The position numbers were made by a program, and so were the translations under genes. Shown in pieces: positions 1 to 9,605 of a stretch of DNA of 64,000 nt. The notes under the pieces were generated by a model. The model had not been told where the DNA came from. It saw nothing but the letters and a program-made list of their open reading frames with translations, and did no database searches. The stretch is from contig CM075941.1 of the NCBI GenBank assembly GCA_038030265.1, positions 14,384,001-14,448,000 on the forward strand, given 5' to 3'. How positions within the stretch are numbered: the stretch's first letter is position 1; every line of letters starts with the position of its first letter. The stretch is from Corythucha ciliata (taxonomy: Eukaryota; Arthropoda; Insecta; Hemiptera; Tingidae).

Positions 1-445
1 AAACAAGGGTGGATCTGGGACCTTACACTGTAAGATGGAGGGGTAGGGGATACCCCCCCCCCCCGATCCAGTTCTATTGACTAGCTCGGGAGGGGGGGGG
101 ATTTTATCCTTACGGGCACTCGGCACGAGCCGCATACAAATGTGACCTTTGTTTAACCGAGTTTCGGTAGTCTTAACCGTTAGGTAGTAGGCTGGTTCAA
201 CGTCCATTAGAATGAGCAACTCGGTTATTCCGGTATTAACTGACAGACAAGGTTAATATGTTAAATTGCACAGTTGGTTCTACAGATCTTAGCTCAAACT
301 CGGTTAGGTTGACCATATTTACCTGTTCAACCGTGTCTACCGAATTAACACGGTAAAAAAGTCAGGTTAAGCCAGCCGTTTTCACGGTAAGAACGACCGA
401 GTTTCAAGTCTAACCGAGTGAGCTTACCGACTTTTTTTCTCAGTG
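1..445. mobile_element. CGGT/ACCG-rich CACTG element, partial right end
   Basis: From about position 145 the sequence is packed with short CGGTT, AACCG, CGGTA and ACCGT motifs in both orientations. It ends at ACCGACTTTTTTTCTCAGTG (426-445). The complete element at 4614-7423 has the same composition and a similar end, ACCGACTCTTTTTCCCAGTG, so this is a second copy cut by the window edge. The first 145 bases (poly-C at 51-64, G-run near 91-100) may belong to it or to another sequence. No coding potential was seen. Assignment to CACTA/CMC-type DNA transposons rests only on the CACTG-like end and the dense short motifs. Confidence 0.6.
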
Positions 446-819
446 TAGCGGATAGTGAAAGTTTCTGTACGGGTGTACTGCGCACCCGCATAACCGTCTT
501 GTTTTCTTGATTCGGTGATGCCAAATGTACAATATCGAGGCCTCCTCGTTACCGTTGGATAATTTAGCCGAAGTTCACAGTAAAAAAGTGTCACTGGCCA
601 ACATTTTTGATACATGAACTTCCTCATTGAAGAAAACTTTGTTGTAGTTTGTTGTCAAACGACAACAACAAATCACATGGAGTACCGGACTCAATGTTTC
701 TCTGAAACGCCGCCAGACATCGTATCCCTTAGCTACAATCGCCAATAAGCTCATAAACTTATCTTACGGATAAACGGAACTTTGAACCAATGGGGTCAAC
801 CCGAGCTTATATCGATTCG
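446..819. other. Stretch with no recognised feature
   Basis: AT-rich sequence between the partial CACTG element and field A. It contains a short direct echo of ACAACAA/TTGTTGT around 640-670. I see no gene, RNA or clear repeat in it. Confidence 0.5.
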
Positions 820-957
820 TGATTAAATTACCATTTTGAGCTAAAATCACCGGATTCAAGGTAGACCCACTATGTGTTTTCAAGGTGAAGTCACCAGTTT
901 TGAAGTGAAAACATCAGTTTTCAGTTCACAGTTTCAGGGTAAAAACTTCAATAGCAA
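820..957 (+). repeat. Field A: degenerate 20-bp minisatellite
   Basis: Units resemble CAGTTTTGNNGTGAAATCGT, about 20 bp each and very divergent. The array is cut by the inverted-repeat element at 959-1617 and resumes in the same orientation at 1618. Confidence 0.65.
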
Positions 958-958
958 G

Positions 959-1617
959 CCATACACGAACGGATTTTTTTGACAATCCAGAACCGCAGGC
1001 CGCGCCCACGGATTTTTCTGAGGGGCCTGGCCTGCGGGTTTCTGTCTTGCACGTGAGTGGGGAATGAGAGGCCAGAACCGACAGCGAGATACGACACGGC
1101 TTCCTCGGCTTCGTGTGGGCGCTCTCTGTGGTTGTGCGCGCATGAAAAACTTCACACCGACCGAAACGCCCGCGCAGTACGAGTGTGAAGTGTGCATCTA
1201 GATCAGAGTGTGGAGTGGGAGCCTACTGATGGCGCGTAACCAAGGAATAAATAAAAATTATTTGTCGATCTACAACGTTTAATTTGGTGCGAGACCACAG
1301 TTTCAGCATCATCAGTCGTCAGCTCTCAGCTTTTACCCAATTTAATGGGTATGATTTTTATTAATTTTAATTTTTCCATTTCCGTAAATAAACAAACACG
1401 GACACAAACCCAACGTTAGTGGACTTGACAGGCCGATCCTTCGGATTTCAAAACCCGCGAGTCTAGAGTTTCGAGATCCGTCGGTCTCAACTGCACGTGT
1501 ATGTCAGGCCTGGCCTTCGGGTATTGAAAACTGATGGTCAAAACCGAAGTTTTTTTCATTTCCACTAACACACAGACCAGGCCCGCGGGTTTCCCAAAAA
1601 AATCCGTTCGTGTATGG
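959..1617. mobile_element. 0.66-kb inverted-repeat DNA element
   Basis: The left end CCATACACGAACGGATTTTT is mirrored at the right end (AAAAATCCGTTCGTGTATGG), giving terminal inverted repeats of about 21 bp. The interior is GC-richer than the flanks and has no convincing ORF. Field A on both sides shows it inserted into an existing array. The target duplication is unclear (GC or similar). Non-autonomous; superfamily unknown. Confidence 0.75.
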
Positions 1618-2267
1618 GCATCTAATTTGAGGTGAAACTTCCAGTTTCCAGGGTAAACTTTTATTTTTGGGGAAAACTGACAAAATCAGTTTTACTGTGA
1701 AATCACCGGTAAGTATTGTAGGGAAATCTACAGTTATGGCTTGAAATCGTATAGTTTTGTGTTGAAATCACAAGACAGATAGGCTTGGCGATCTGTTTAT
1801 GGAAAGAAAGACGCCAGTTTTGCTGTGTTGTTGTCAGTTTTGAAGTAAATTATCCAGTTTTAAGATAAAATAAACTTTTTTGGTCGGAACCTCTAGATTT
1901 TGGGTAAAATCATCAGTTTAGGAAAGTTTTTAGGATGAAATCGTAAGTTTGGAGATTACAACAGTCAGTTTTGGGGTAAAATTGCCAGTTTGTGTAGAGA
2001 AATATTCAGAAGAACGCAGTTCATCAGTTTTATGGTAAAATAATAAATTTCGGGGTAAAACATTCATTTCTGAGGTTAAAACGTAAAAATTGGTTTTGGG
2101 GGTAAAATCGCCAGTTTTGTAGTGACTTCTTCTGTTATCAGGCAACAAGCCAGTTTCGGCGTGAAATCGCCTGTTTTGGGATAAATTCGTCAGTTTTGTG
2201 GTGAAATCGCCAATTTTCTAGGCAGAGTCGTCCTTTTGGGCCTAAAATCATTCGTTTTGGGGAAACT
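1618..2267 (+). repeat. Field A: degenerate 20-bp minisatellite
   Basis: A continuous run of units such as CAGTTTTGTGGTGAAATCGC with 19-22 bp spacing. Adjacent units differ at many positions while keeping the CAGTTTT and (G)TAAAATCG blocks. Open frames across it are translations of the repeat. Confidence 0.75.
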
Positions 2268-2326
2268 TTATTTACTTTATTGTTTTTTAATTTTTTTTGA
2301 CCGATCCTGCCGGCGTTTTCGTTGTC

Positions 2327-2365
2327 AGCGACGTTTCGTCGAGGGATCCTCGACGTCCTCAGGCT
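2327..2365 (-). ncRNA. Candidate type I hammerhead ribozyme, copy 1
   Basis: On the minus strand: short stem I half AGC (2363-2365); core box CTGAGGA (2356-2362, fits CUGANGA); one extra C; stem II GTCGAGG/CCTCGAC with an ATC loop; box GAAA; self-complementary ACGT as a very short stem III; then C as the cleavage-site base and GCT closing stem I. Penelope-like elements are known to carry minimal hammerheads of this kind, which may act as dimers because stem III is so short. The extra C between CTGAGGA and stem II is non-standard and could weaken activity. Confidence 0.65.
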
Positions 2366-2489
2366 TCTTTTTTTTTTTTTTTTTTTGGCTTTTGTTTGTA
2401 ATGACATGTGGTTTTATATTTTTTCAATTTTGAAGGTTTTTAAGGTGTATCTGAGGTGATGATAGGTGTGTAAATCTTGGATAAGTTGT

Positions 2490-2631
2490 AAGGGCCGTAT
2501 TCAGAAACCCACCTTTACGAAGCCTTTACTAAAGGAGTTGAAAAATGTGATGGTTTATTAAAATGTGTCATCTGTTTTGAAGCGCTTAAAGGAGACGTAA
2601 AGGTTAAGGTTGGTTTCTGAATACGGGCCTT
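2490..2631. mobile_element. 142-bp MITE inside the Penelope-like element
   Basis: Terminal inverted repeats begin AAGGGCCGTATTCAGAAACC and end GGTTTCTGAATACGGGCCTT. The inverted second copy of the same Penelope segment (near 4025-4045) lacks it, so that copy serves as an empty-site reference. The insertion replaces the last codons of the RT/endonuclease ORF and supplies its stop codon. TA on both sides may be the target duplication, though the empty site differs by a few bases. Confidence 0.85.
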
Positions 2632-3853
2632 AGTCTCTTTTGTAGTTCATCGTGTTGTGTTTTCTAATTTCTACCATTTCTAGAAATTTTCTGTTGTGTG
2701 TGTTGATTTCTTGGTGCAAAATTTTTGGGTTGTTAAGATCTAGTTTATGTGAAAGTTCTTTGGCGTGTTGAGATAGTGCTGTGAGCGGTGTATTATCTGT
2801 TAAGCTGCGGTCATGTTGTTTTAGTCTTTCTTTTAAGTATTGTTTTGTTTCACCAATATATGCTTGGTTACAATTTAGACAGTCTACCTTATACACAACT
2901 CCCGATTTTTGGAGCGTATTCGTTTTGTCTTTTAGTTTAGAAAAAAATTTTTTGTTAGTGTTGTAAGGTTTGTAAGAAATCTTCAAGTTGTTGAATTGTT
3001 TGAAGATTTTTTGTAATTTAATGGTTAAAGGACCAGTATGTGTGATTGTTGCGTATTTTGTGTTTGATTGGTCATCGAAATTTTGAATAGCTGGTGTGAC
3101 CTGAAGTTGATTGTTTGAACGGTGTAGAAATGCATGTATTTCTTTTTTTATGAGTTTAATCGGGTAGTTGTTTGCCAGTAGTACTTCTTGTATTTCTTTA
3201 ATTTTTTCTTTGTGATAATTTGGGTGCGTTAATTGTAAATATCGCTTGACTGTGTTCTTGATGACATTGATTTTGTGCGTGTGTGAGCTATTTGATTTGA
3301 AGTTTAATAGTCTACCTGAAAATGTTGGTTTGGTGTAGTGTCTGGTGTATAGTTGTCCATCGTTGTCTCTGATTATTTCAAGGTCAAGAAATGGAATTTT
3401 TTGATCTTTTTCTGTTTCCATTGTAAATTTCATCGACGGTTCGCAGAAGTGGTTGCATAGGTAGAGAAGGTCTTGTATTGATGTTTCTTCAATGGCGATT
3501 AGTGAGTCGTCGACGTATTTGAATAAAATTTTGATTTTTCCTTTGAATTTGTTTTCTATTTCTATTTGTCTGAATAGTTCGTCTAGGACGATGTCTGCGA
3601 TGATCGGGCTTAATGGATTACCCATTGCTAGTCCGCAAATTTGTTTGTAGAATTGTCCTTGATATGCACAATATCCGGAGTTCAGGCAAAAGGACAGAGT
3701 TTCTTCGAAAGTCTTTTGTTCTAGGTTCGCTGTATTATTTTTGATTTTCGTCCATTGTTTCGTGATGATTTCGAAAGCAAAATTTAGGGGAATTGTCGTG
3801 AATAATGACACAGCGTCTAAAGATATTAATTTGAATTTCGAGTCAAGCTTCAA
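2630..3853 (-). CDS. Penelope-like reverse transcriptase with GIY-YIG endonuclease, truncated
   Basis: A 407-residue ORF beginning inside the reverse transcriptase: motif A with its Asp near residue 13, motif B GLAMGNPLSP at 74-83, and the catalytic YVDD box at 113-116. A linker leads to a C-terminal GIY-YIG nuclease: VVYKVDC near 319-325, YIGET at 332-336 and Arg343. The Cys/His positions typical of Penelope endonucleases are C325, C328, H363 and H369. Such proteins copy RNA from a nicked target end and insert it. The RT fingers and everything upstream of motif A are missing, so the first Met is only the first one left after truncation. The C-terminus ends early at the MITE stop; the inverted copy encodes about 18 further residues. 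Not functional alone. Confidence 0.93.
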   Translation of the reverse strand: MKLDSKFKLISLDAVSLFTTIPLNFAFEIITKQWTKIKNNTANLEQKTFEETLSFCLNSGYCAYQGQFYKQICGLAMGNPLSPIIADIVLDELFRQIEIENKFKGKIKILFKYVDDSLIAIEETSIQDLLYLCNHFCEPSMKFTMETEKDQKIPFLDLEIIRDNDGQLYTRHYTKPTFSGRLLNFKSNSSHTHKINVIKNTVKRYLQLTHPNYHKEKIKEIQEVLLANNYPIKLIKKEIHAFLHRSNNQLQVTPAIQNFDDQSNTKYATITHTGPLTIKLQKIFKQFNNLKISYKPYNTNKKFFSKLKDKTNTLQKSGVVYKVDCLNCNQAYIGETKQYLKERLKQHDRSLTDNTPLTALSQHAKELSHKLDLNNPKILHQEINTHNRKFLEMVEIRKHNTMNYKRD

Positions 3854-3862
3854 AGATTCAAT

Positions 3863-4240
3863 TTGAATTCAACACCGCTCACAGCACTATCTCAACACGC
3901 CAAAGAACTTTCACATAAACTAGATCTAAACAACCCAAAAATTTTACACCAAGAAATCAACACACACAACAGAAAATTTCTAGAAATGGTAGAAATTAGA
4001 AAACACAACACGATGAACTACAAAAGAGACTTAGACAACTTATCCGAGATTTACACACCTATCATCACCTCAGATACACCTTAAAAACCTTCAAAATTGA
4101 AAAAATATAAAACCACATGTCATTACAAACAAAAGCCAAAAAAAAAAAAAAAAGAAGCCTGAGGACTTCGAGGATCCCTCGACGAAACGTCGCTGACAAC
4201 GAAAACGCCGGCAGGATCGGTCAAAAAAATTAAAAAACAA
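3863..4240 (+). pseudogene. Inverted duplicate of the Penelope 3' part
   Basis: From 3863 the plus strand repeats, in opposite orientation, the end of the RT/endonuclease ORF (residue 354 onward) and continues through its natural stop to the 3' non-coding part, the A-tract near 4140 and the hammerhead candidate. It lacks the MITE and so preserves the C-terminal end that the main copy lost. The junction at about 3855-3866 joins motif A sequence directly to C-terminal sequence, as expected from an inversion during insertion. Confidence 0.9.
4157..4195 (+). ncRNA. Candidate type I hammerhead ribozyme, copy 2
   Basis: Same layout as copy 1 on the opposite strand: AGC (4157-4159), CTGAGGA (4160-4166), stem II TTCGAGG/CCTCGAC with ATC loop, GAAA, ACGT, C, then GCT (4193-4195). 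One stem II base differs from copy 1 (T for G, leaving six of seven canonical pairs). Conservation of the core boxes is expected from the shared origin and does not prove activity. Confidence 0.62.
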
Positions 4241-4284
4241 GAAATTACTCCTGCCTCCAAAATAAAAAAATTATTTACTTTATT

Positions 4285-4611
4285 TTGAAATTTTTAGTTT
4301 TGGAATAAAATTTTCAATTTCGGAGAAAATCGTTGTTTCTGGTGTAAATACTAATTTTAAATGAAAAATCGACAGTTTTGTAATGACGTCTTTAGGGGGA
4401 GGTGGAGGGTGTAAAACGTCAGCTTTGAAGAGAAATCAAACGTTTTTTTTTTTAGTAAAATCACCACTTGAAGGGTGAAATCGGCATTTTTTAATGCAGA
4501 GTGGTACATTTTGGTAAGATCGTTTGTTTTTCATCAGTTTGAGTCAAACCTGCCAGTTTTTGAGTGAAACATTCACTTTTGGGGTAAAGCCTTATGGGTT
4601 TGAAAATCGCC
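4285..4611 (+). repeat. Field A: degenerate 20-bp minisatellite
   Basis: Continuation of the A array beyond the Penelope insertion, same orientation. It is interrupted again at 4614 by the CACTG element and resumes at about 7425. Confidence 0.65.
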
Positions 4612-5709
4612 CACACTGGGAAAAAAAAGAGGCACTTTCTCGGTTAATTTTAACCGAGAAATCTCGGTAAAATGTTTGCAACCGTCATGAGTTGGTAAAG
4701 TCTACCGACAAGCTTGATACGGTTAAATGCACTCGGTTAGCGCATATTGTCGGTAAAATGTTTGCAACCGAGTCTGACGGTCAAGCCACAAACACGGTTA
4801 AACACATGATCCCAGTCAGTTGAGACATATCTGTTGAATGAACCGTCACTAGACGGTTAACTCTAACCGTTACTTTACGGTAGATTCTTCCGACCCACAA
4901 CTCCCTTGTCTGTTACAGCAACTGTCTAACATCGGTGAAAGCTGACCGTATACTCGGTAATCACAGCCGTGTCAGGCGGTTAGTCCAACAGTGTGTTTAC
5001 GGTAGTGGCGAACCGAATTTTGGATATTATACGGTAGCATCAGCAGAAAAAAAAACGGTAAAATTCTACTGTCATTACGGTTGCATCAACGGTTACTCAA
5101 CGGTAAAACAGGTATCTCTACTCGGTTAAGAAACACCGTCTTGAGTCTGGTGTCAACCGTGACATAACGGTACATGCTACCGTTGGCATACGGTGGAATA
5201 TACCGTTATATCACAGTTAAAACAGGTGTCTCACCTCAGATAAGAGGTACCGTCTTGAGTCTGGTGTCAACCGTGAAATAACGGTATATACTACCGTCGG
5301 CATACGGTAGAATATACCGTTTCTACTGTGGTACAAACGGTAATTTGTCACCGACTTTCTCGGTACGTGCTTCCACTTTTCACGGTTAGCCTTACTGATT
5401 CTTTACGGCCAAATTTGCCGCAAATAATGGTTGAGCCGAGCGTCAGAGGTAAACCGCAGATTACATTTCCATTTCAAATCCTGATTTCTCTCGACGCTCG
5501 GTTCAGCCTTTCTTGTGGCCCGTTTGAGACCCTAAAAAAAAATTTGAGTTACCGTGAAAGTGAGTGTTCTGAAATTCTGTTATTGGTCAAAAAAGATTAA
5601 AATTGGAAATGGGATGAACGTAAATTTTAGTTCACATGCGAAGAAGTCGTGAAAGAAGAAACACGAAATATATTCAAACATAGTACAAAACAATAAGTAG
5701 AAAATTCAC

Positions 5710-5936
5710 CACCGTCATTTCAATTCACCGTCATTGAATTCTGCTTTACCGTCACTTCACTCGGTTTTACCGTCATTCAACTCGACTTCACCGTCATTGA
5801 ATTCTGCTTTACCGTCACTTCGCTCGGTTTTACCGTCATTCATCTCGGTAACACGACCGCTCAACTCGGCTTTACCGTCATTCAACTCGGTAACACGGTC
5901 GCTCAACTCGGTTTCACCGTCATTCAACCGTGTAGT
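5710..5936. repeat. ACCGTCATTCAACTCGGTTTT tandem array, copy 1
   Basis: About ten units of a 21-24-bp repeat (ACCGTCATTCAACTCGGTTT and variants). The order of variants (GAATTCTGC unit, CGCTCGG unit, ATCTCGGTAACACGACCG unit) recurs at 6785-6910, so a block of several units was duplicated. Confidence 0.85.
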
Positions 5937-6029
5937 CTCTCAGCTTCCACTCTTGCAAAAGAGTTTTAACATCTTCATCCATTTCGGAGTCAGAAGTTCT
6001 TGTTTCAACACGACTCAAATCACTTCACG

Positions 6030-6077
<48 letters not shown>
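6030..6077 (+). repeat. 48-base poly-A run
   Basis: An uninterrupted A tract inside the CACTG element. It could be the tail of a retroposed insertion, but no recognisable body or target duplication was seen beside it. Confidence 0.9.
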
Positions 6078-6081
<4 letters not shown>

Positions 6082-6688
6082 TTCACTGACTACAGTGGCT
6101 GAAACAACTTCAGCAGGCGAGGACTAAATAATGAGAAGTGCGAACTGCGAAGTTACTGGGAGCAGTGAGGAAGACAGACCTTGCGCGTTTTCTGCAGATG
6201 CCGCTAAAAACAAAGAGAGGGAGTGCTTCAACCGATAGAGCACCCTGAATCAATAGAATTTTGACGGTTAAGGGTTGCCTTACTGAACCGTCTACTTAGT
6301 TGTTGCATCTAGTTACGAGTGCGTGAAGTCGGTTAAAAACTGCTTGTCTAAGACTGCCAGAACAGGAGAGTTTATAGGATGATGAAATGGGGGAGGGGAC
6401 CTCTTGGGTAATGCTATATCTATATGTATCTGAATGCCTTCATTAAATAAAAATAAATACTAGGCTATCGATGGGAGCATTGAGTTTGATTCGATTTACA
6501 TTTTTTGTGCGTGTTCTTCATCGAAAAATATCCCGCTTTCTTTGATTGTGACCTGGGACCCAGGGCAATTTGCGAAAGTTGCAAGATCCGGAAGTTTTCG
6601 GTTTTATCGTTCGTTCGGATCGGTTTTATCGTCCGCCTACACAGTACAACGTCAGTATATTTGATATTAGTGGCCATGGAGCCGGGTT

Positions 6689-7170
6689 CACCGTCATTCA
6701 ACTCTGCTTTACAGTTACTAAACTCGGTAACGCCGTCATTAAACTCTGTTACACCGCCATATTCAACTCGATTTCACCATCATTGAATTCTGCTTTACCG
6801 TCACTACGCTCGGTTTTACCGTCATTCATCTCGGTAACACGACCGTTCAACTCGGCTTTACCGTCATTCAACTCGGTGACATGGTCGCTCAACTCGGTTT
6901 CACCGTCATTCAACTCGGTTTCTCCATCATTCCAACTTGATTTCACCGTCATTCAACTCGGTTTTACTGTCATTCAGCTCGGTTTTACCGTCTTCCAACT
7001 CTGTTTTACCTTCATTCTGGTCGGTAATACGGTCGTTCAACTCGGTTTTACCGTCATTCAGCTCGATTTCACCGTCATTGAATTCTGTTTTACCGTCATT
7101 CAACTCGGTTTTACCGTTATTAAACTCGGTTACACGGTCATTCACCACGGTTTTACCGTTACTCACGCCG
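6689..7170. repeat. ACCGTCATTCAACTCGGTTTT tandem array, copy 2
   Basis: More than twenty units of the 21-24-bp repeat. Long open frames occur on both strands because the unit length is often a multiple of three; they read as alternating NSVLPSF-like or ELNDGKT-like strings and are not genes. Confidence 0.9.
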
Positions 7171-7424
7171 GCTGGGCGACAAGTTTTCAGCTCAACCGAC
7201 GGCGGTACGGTTAAGCACGTGAAAGTGTAGAAAAGTCTGTTAAATACACGGTAACAGAGTCTTTTTGACGGTTGTTTGCACTCTTAACCGAACAAATAAC
7301 TGTTAGAGCCGTCTTTAACAGAATGACGTTTCTTTTTCACGGTTAAGTTTAACGGTTGAAACTACTGTTTCAACCGAGAATACTGTTTCAACCGAGTTCC
7401 GGAACCGACTCTTTTTCCCAGTGC

Positions 7425-7790
7425 AGTTATAGAGTAAAATATTTAGTTTTGGGTTACAAAACGTCAATTTTTAGTTTGAAAATGTTGGATTTGTATGTCT
7501 CACAGGCAAGAAGTTGAAAAAAAAGTCGGACACCCAGTACTTGAGTGCCAAGCTTTTCCTACAAAGCAGATTTCGGGGAAAACATTGCCGATTTTTTGGC
7601 AGAAAAACTGGAATAGAAGGCTAAAACCGATAGTTTCCGAACGGAGATGTTAGTTTCTGTTGAATTACGGGAATTATTTGACGATTTAATGCACCAATTC
7701 AATGAACTACCAGCTTTTTTGCTGAGATCTCTAGAATATCCGCAGCATCTTCTACCCACCCCTGGATCAAGGGCTGCTGTTACGCCCCTG
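7425..7790 (+). repeat. End of field A with its conserved terminal module
   Basis: A few A units (7425-7503) lead into a non-tandem module (7504-7790) marked by CGGACACCCAGTACTTG, GGGGAAAACATTG, TTTTTTGGCAGA, TTTGACGATTTAA and GAACTACCAGC. It ends with CCACCCCTGGATCAAGGG and TACGCCCCTG. The same module follows field A at 63410-63725 and, inverted, precedes it at 17001-17255. The outer end reads CAGGGGCGTA on the minus strand and resembles a terminal inverted repeat. Confidence 0.75.
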
Positions 7791-7833
7791 GCTGGAGCTT
7801 TACTTTGGTTACTACTTTTTTGGTAGGAATGTT

Positions 7834-7886
7834 TGTTGTTGCTGCTGCTGCTGCTGCTGTTGTTGTTGTTGTTGTTGTTGTTGTTG
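7834..7886 (+). repeat. TTG/CTG trinucleotide microsatellite
   Basis: TTG repeats interrupted by about six CTG units. On the minus strand it translates to poly-Asn/Ser, which produces a meaningless open frame. Confidence 0.95.
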
Positions 7887-8129
7887 GAGCTGTACACGAT
7901 TGATTGCAGCTTTGATGTTGATCGGGGCTTTTCTGTGGTTAAAGCTTTCATTTATAGCTTGGAGCTTTATTTTATAAAAACTTTATTGTACGTAGGTACA
8001 TTACAGTAGCCAATTTTAGCCAAAAATCGAGCCAATTTTAGAAAAAAAGAAAAAGCAGGCGAAACGTGATGCAATGACACTATCCAGTGACAGGTCAAGC
8101 AAAAACAAAAGGGTTAACTGGTGACAACT

Positions 8130-9487
8130 TCAGTTAAGCAAGTCTGAGGGAAGCTTGCGCTTCAGTCTCCTAAGGGGCCTTTCGGGAGGAATGTTATAAA
8201 ATAACGTGCTGAGAAGCTGATTGGGGTGGTCCTGACGCCTGGCATGGTGGCGTGCGTTTATGTGGCGGAGGGTGTCGTGAACAAGGGGGATCTTCAAGTC
8301 CTTGTGCAGGGTATTGTTTCTCACAAACCACGGAGCACCCGTCATCAGTCGGAGTATTCTATTTTGTACAGTTTGAATTCTTTTGATTTGCGAGTCGGAA
8401 GCGGATGACCACATGGCACAACCGTATTGCCAGATTGGATTAGGGAGAGATACAATAGTCTTTTGGTGTGTAGGGTAATACCTGGGCTAATAAGAAGTTG
8501 TTTGAGCATGTGCATTCGGGCCCTGGTTTTCTGAACCGCTGACGATGTATGGGTTCGCCACGTTATCCCTGAGTCAAGCACTAATCCAAGATACCTAGTT
8601 TCGCTAGAGTATGGTACGGAAGCACCACATAAGGTTAGCCGAGGGAAGGAAACTTTGGTGCGATATGTGTATTGCACAAAGCATGATTTAGCCGGGTTCA
8701 CTTTAACTCTCCATCGAGCACACCAATCCTCGATGCAATCGCCGAGGCATCGAATGTTAGCCAGGGACTGTTCGGTAGAGCCGGTCTTAGACAAGACTGC
8801 AACGTCATCGGTGAATTGGGCCATTGTTAGTGATTCGTCGGCCGGATAATCATGGCCGTAACCAGATATAAAAGAGGGCCTAGTACGCTCCCCTGAGGAA
8901 CACCAGCTCTTATGGCGTGAGATCTGGAGACCGCGTCTTGGCATTTCACGGAGAAAGTTCAGCCTTCGAGATACAACACACAACAACAACTCGACAATCC
9001 TGTAAGCGGGCTTTTTTAACTTGTACAGGAGACCGTCGTGCCAAACGCGATCAAAGGCTTTTTCTGTGTCAAGGCAGAGGCCTAGGCAGGTTTTTTGCTC
9101 TTCATATGTGTCGAGGATTTCGTTGACAACCCTATGTAGCTGCTGTTGGCATGAATGAGAAGCTCGGAATCCGAACTGAGAAGTAGGAAGCAAAGGTTCA
9201 AGAAGAGGTTTCAGCCTACAGACCAACAATCTTCCGAAAATGTTTGACAGTACTGTTAATAAACTTATAGGTCTATAGTTTGATGGATTGTCCCTTCGTT
9301 GCCCTTGTTTCGGGATCAGAATTACTTGTGCGTGCTTCCACTGTTGTGGAAAGTGTGTAAGACGGAGTACTGCGTTATATATTTGTGTCAAAAACACTAG
9401 TCCTTTCCGGGGTAACTTAGATAACATTGTCTTGGTGATTAAGTCCTGACCAGGGAATTTCTTATTAGGGAGCCTTCGGATAGTCAC
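8130..9487 (-). pseudogene. LINE ORF2, reverse transcriptase part
   Basis: Reads from the RT fingers (PGQDLITKTML, IPKQGQ, YRPISLL) through motif A (LCLDTEKAFDRVWH) and motif C, which is FTDD where FADD or YADD is usual, to the thumb. The reading then shifts frame near 8400 and continues to a stop at 8130 with the C-terminal part (QTVQNRILRLMTGAPWFVRN). The region between motif A and motif C (YKLKKPAYRIVELLLC to SFISGYG) is poorly preserved and probably carries compensating indels. The enzyme would copy the LINE RNA at a nicked target. Confidence 0.9.
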
Positions 9488-9605
9488 TTTAACTTAATTG
9501 GGAGTAAATAGTGGGGGCAACGGAGAGAGTTGCAGAGGCTCGTCGATCGCCAGCTTTATTTCATCACACCACTCACTGTTCGTGCTAGGGTTTGGAGCGA
9601 ATTGG

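Larger units (their letters stand above)
2268..4284 (-). mobile_element. 5'-truncated, 5'-inverted Penelope-like element
   Basis: The element reads on the minus strand, with its 3' end at low coordinates. It consists of an N-terminally truncated RT plus GIY-YIG ORF (2630-3853), a 3' non-coding part with an A-tract and a hammerhead candidate (2284-2400), and a second inverted copy of the 3' part at 3863-4240. The whole is flanked by the 14-bp direct repeat TTATTTACTTTATT (2268-2281 and 4271-4284), a plausible target-site duplication. About 30 bp beside the right copy (4241-4270) match nothing on the left. Truncation with inversion is common for such elements. A MITE (2490-2631) sits inside. 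Confidence 0.88.
4614..7423. mobile_element. 2.8-kb CACTG-ended element packed with CGGT/ACCG motifs
   Basis: The left end CACTGGGAAAAAAAAGAGGC and right end CTCTTTTTCCCAGTG form a short terminal inverted repeat, flanked by CA on both sides (4612-4613, 7424-7425), a possible 2-bp duplication. The first 800 bp and last 250 bp are saturated with TCGGTT, AACCG, CGGTA and ACCGT in both orientations. The middle carries two related tandem arrays (5710-5936, 6689-7170) and a 48-A run. No transposase is visible. Dense subterminal motifs with CACTG ends fit a non-autonomous CACTA/CMC-type transposon whose transposase binds these motifs; that is inference. Confidence 0.72.

Noticed and set aside
6030..6077. 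Poly-A run as the tail of a processed gene or SINE
   Set aside because: No body, no target duplication and no recognisable RNA sequence beside it.
6570..7214. 214-codon open frame, plus similar frames on both strands in 5734-7230
   Set aside because: They translate the 21-24-bp CGGT/ACCG tandem repeat; overlapping frames on both strands are equally long, as expected for a repeat whose unit is often a multiple of three.
7559..7951. 130-codon minus-strand open frame with poly-Asn/Ser
   Set aside because: It crosses the field-A terminal module and the TTG/CTG microsatellite and has no recognisable domain.
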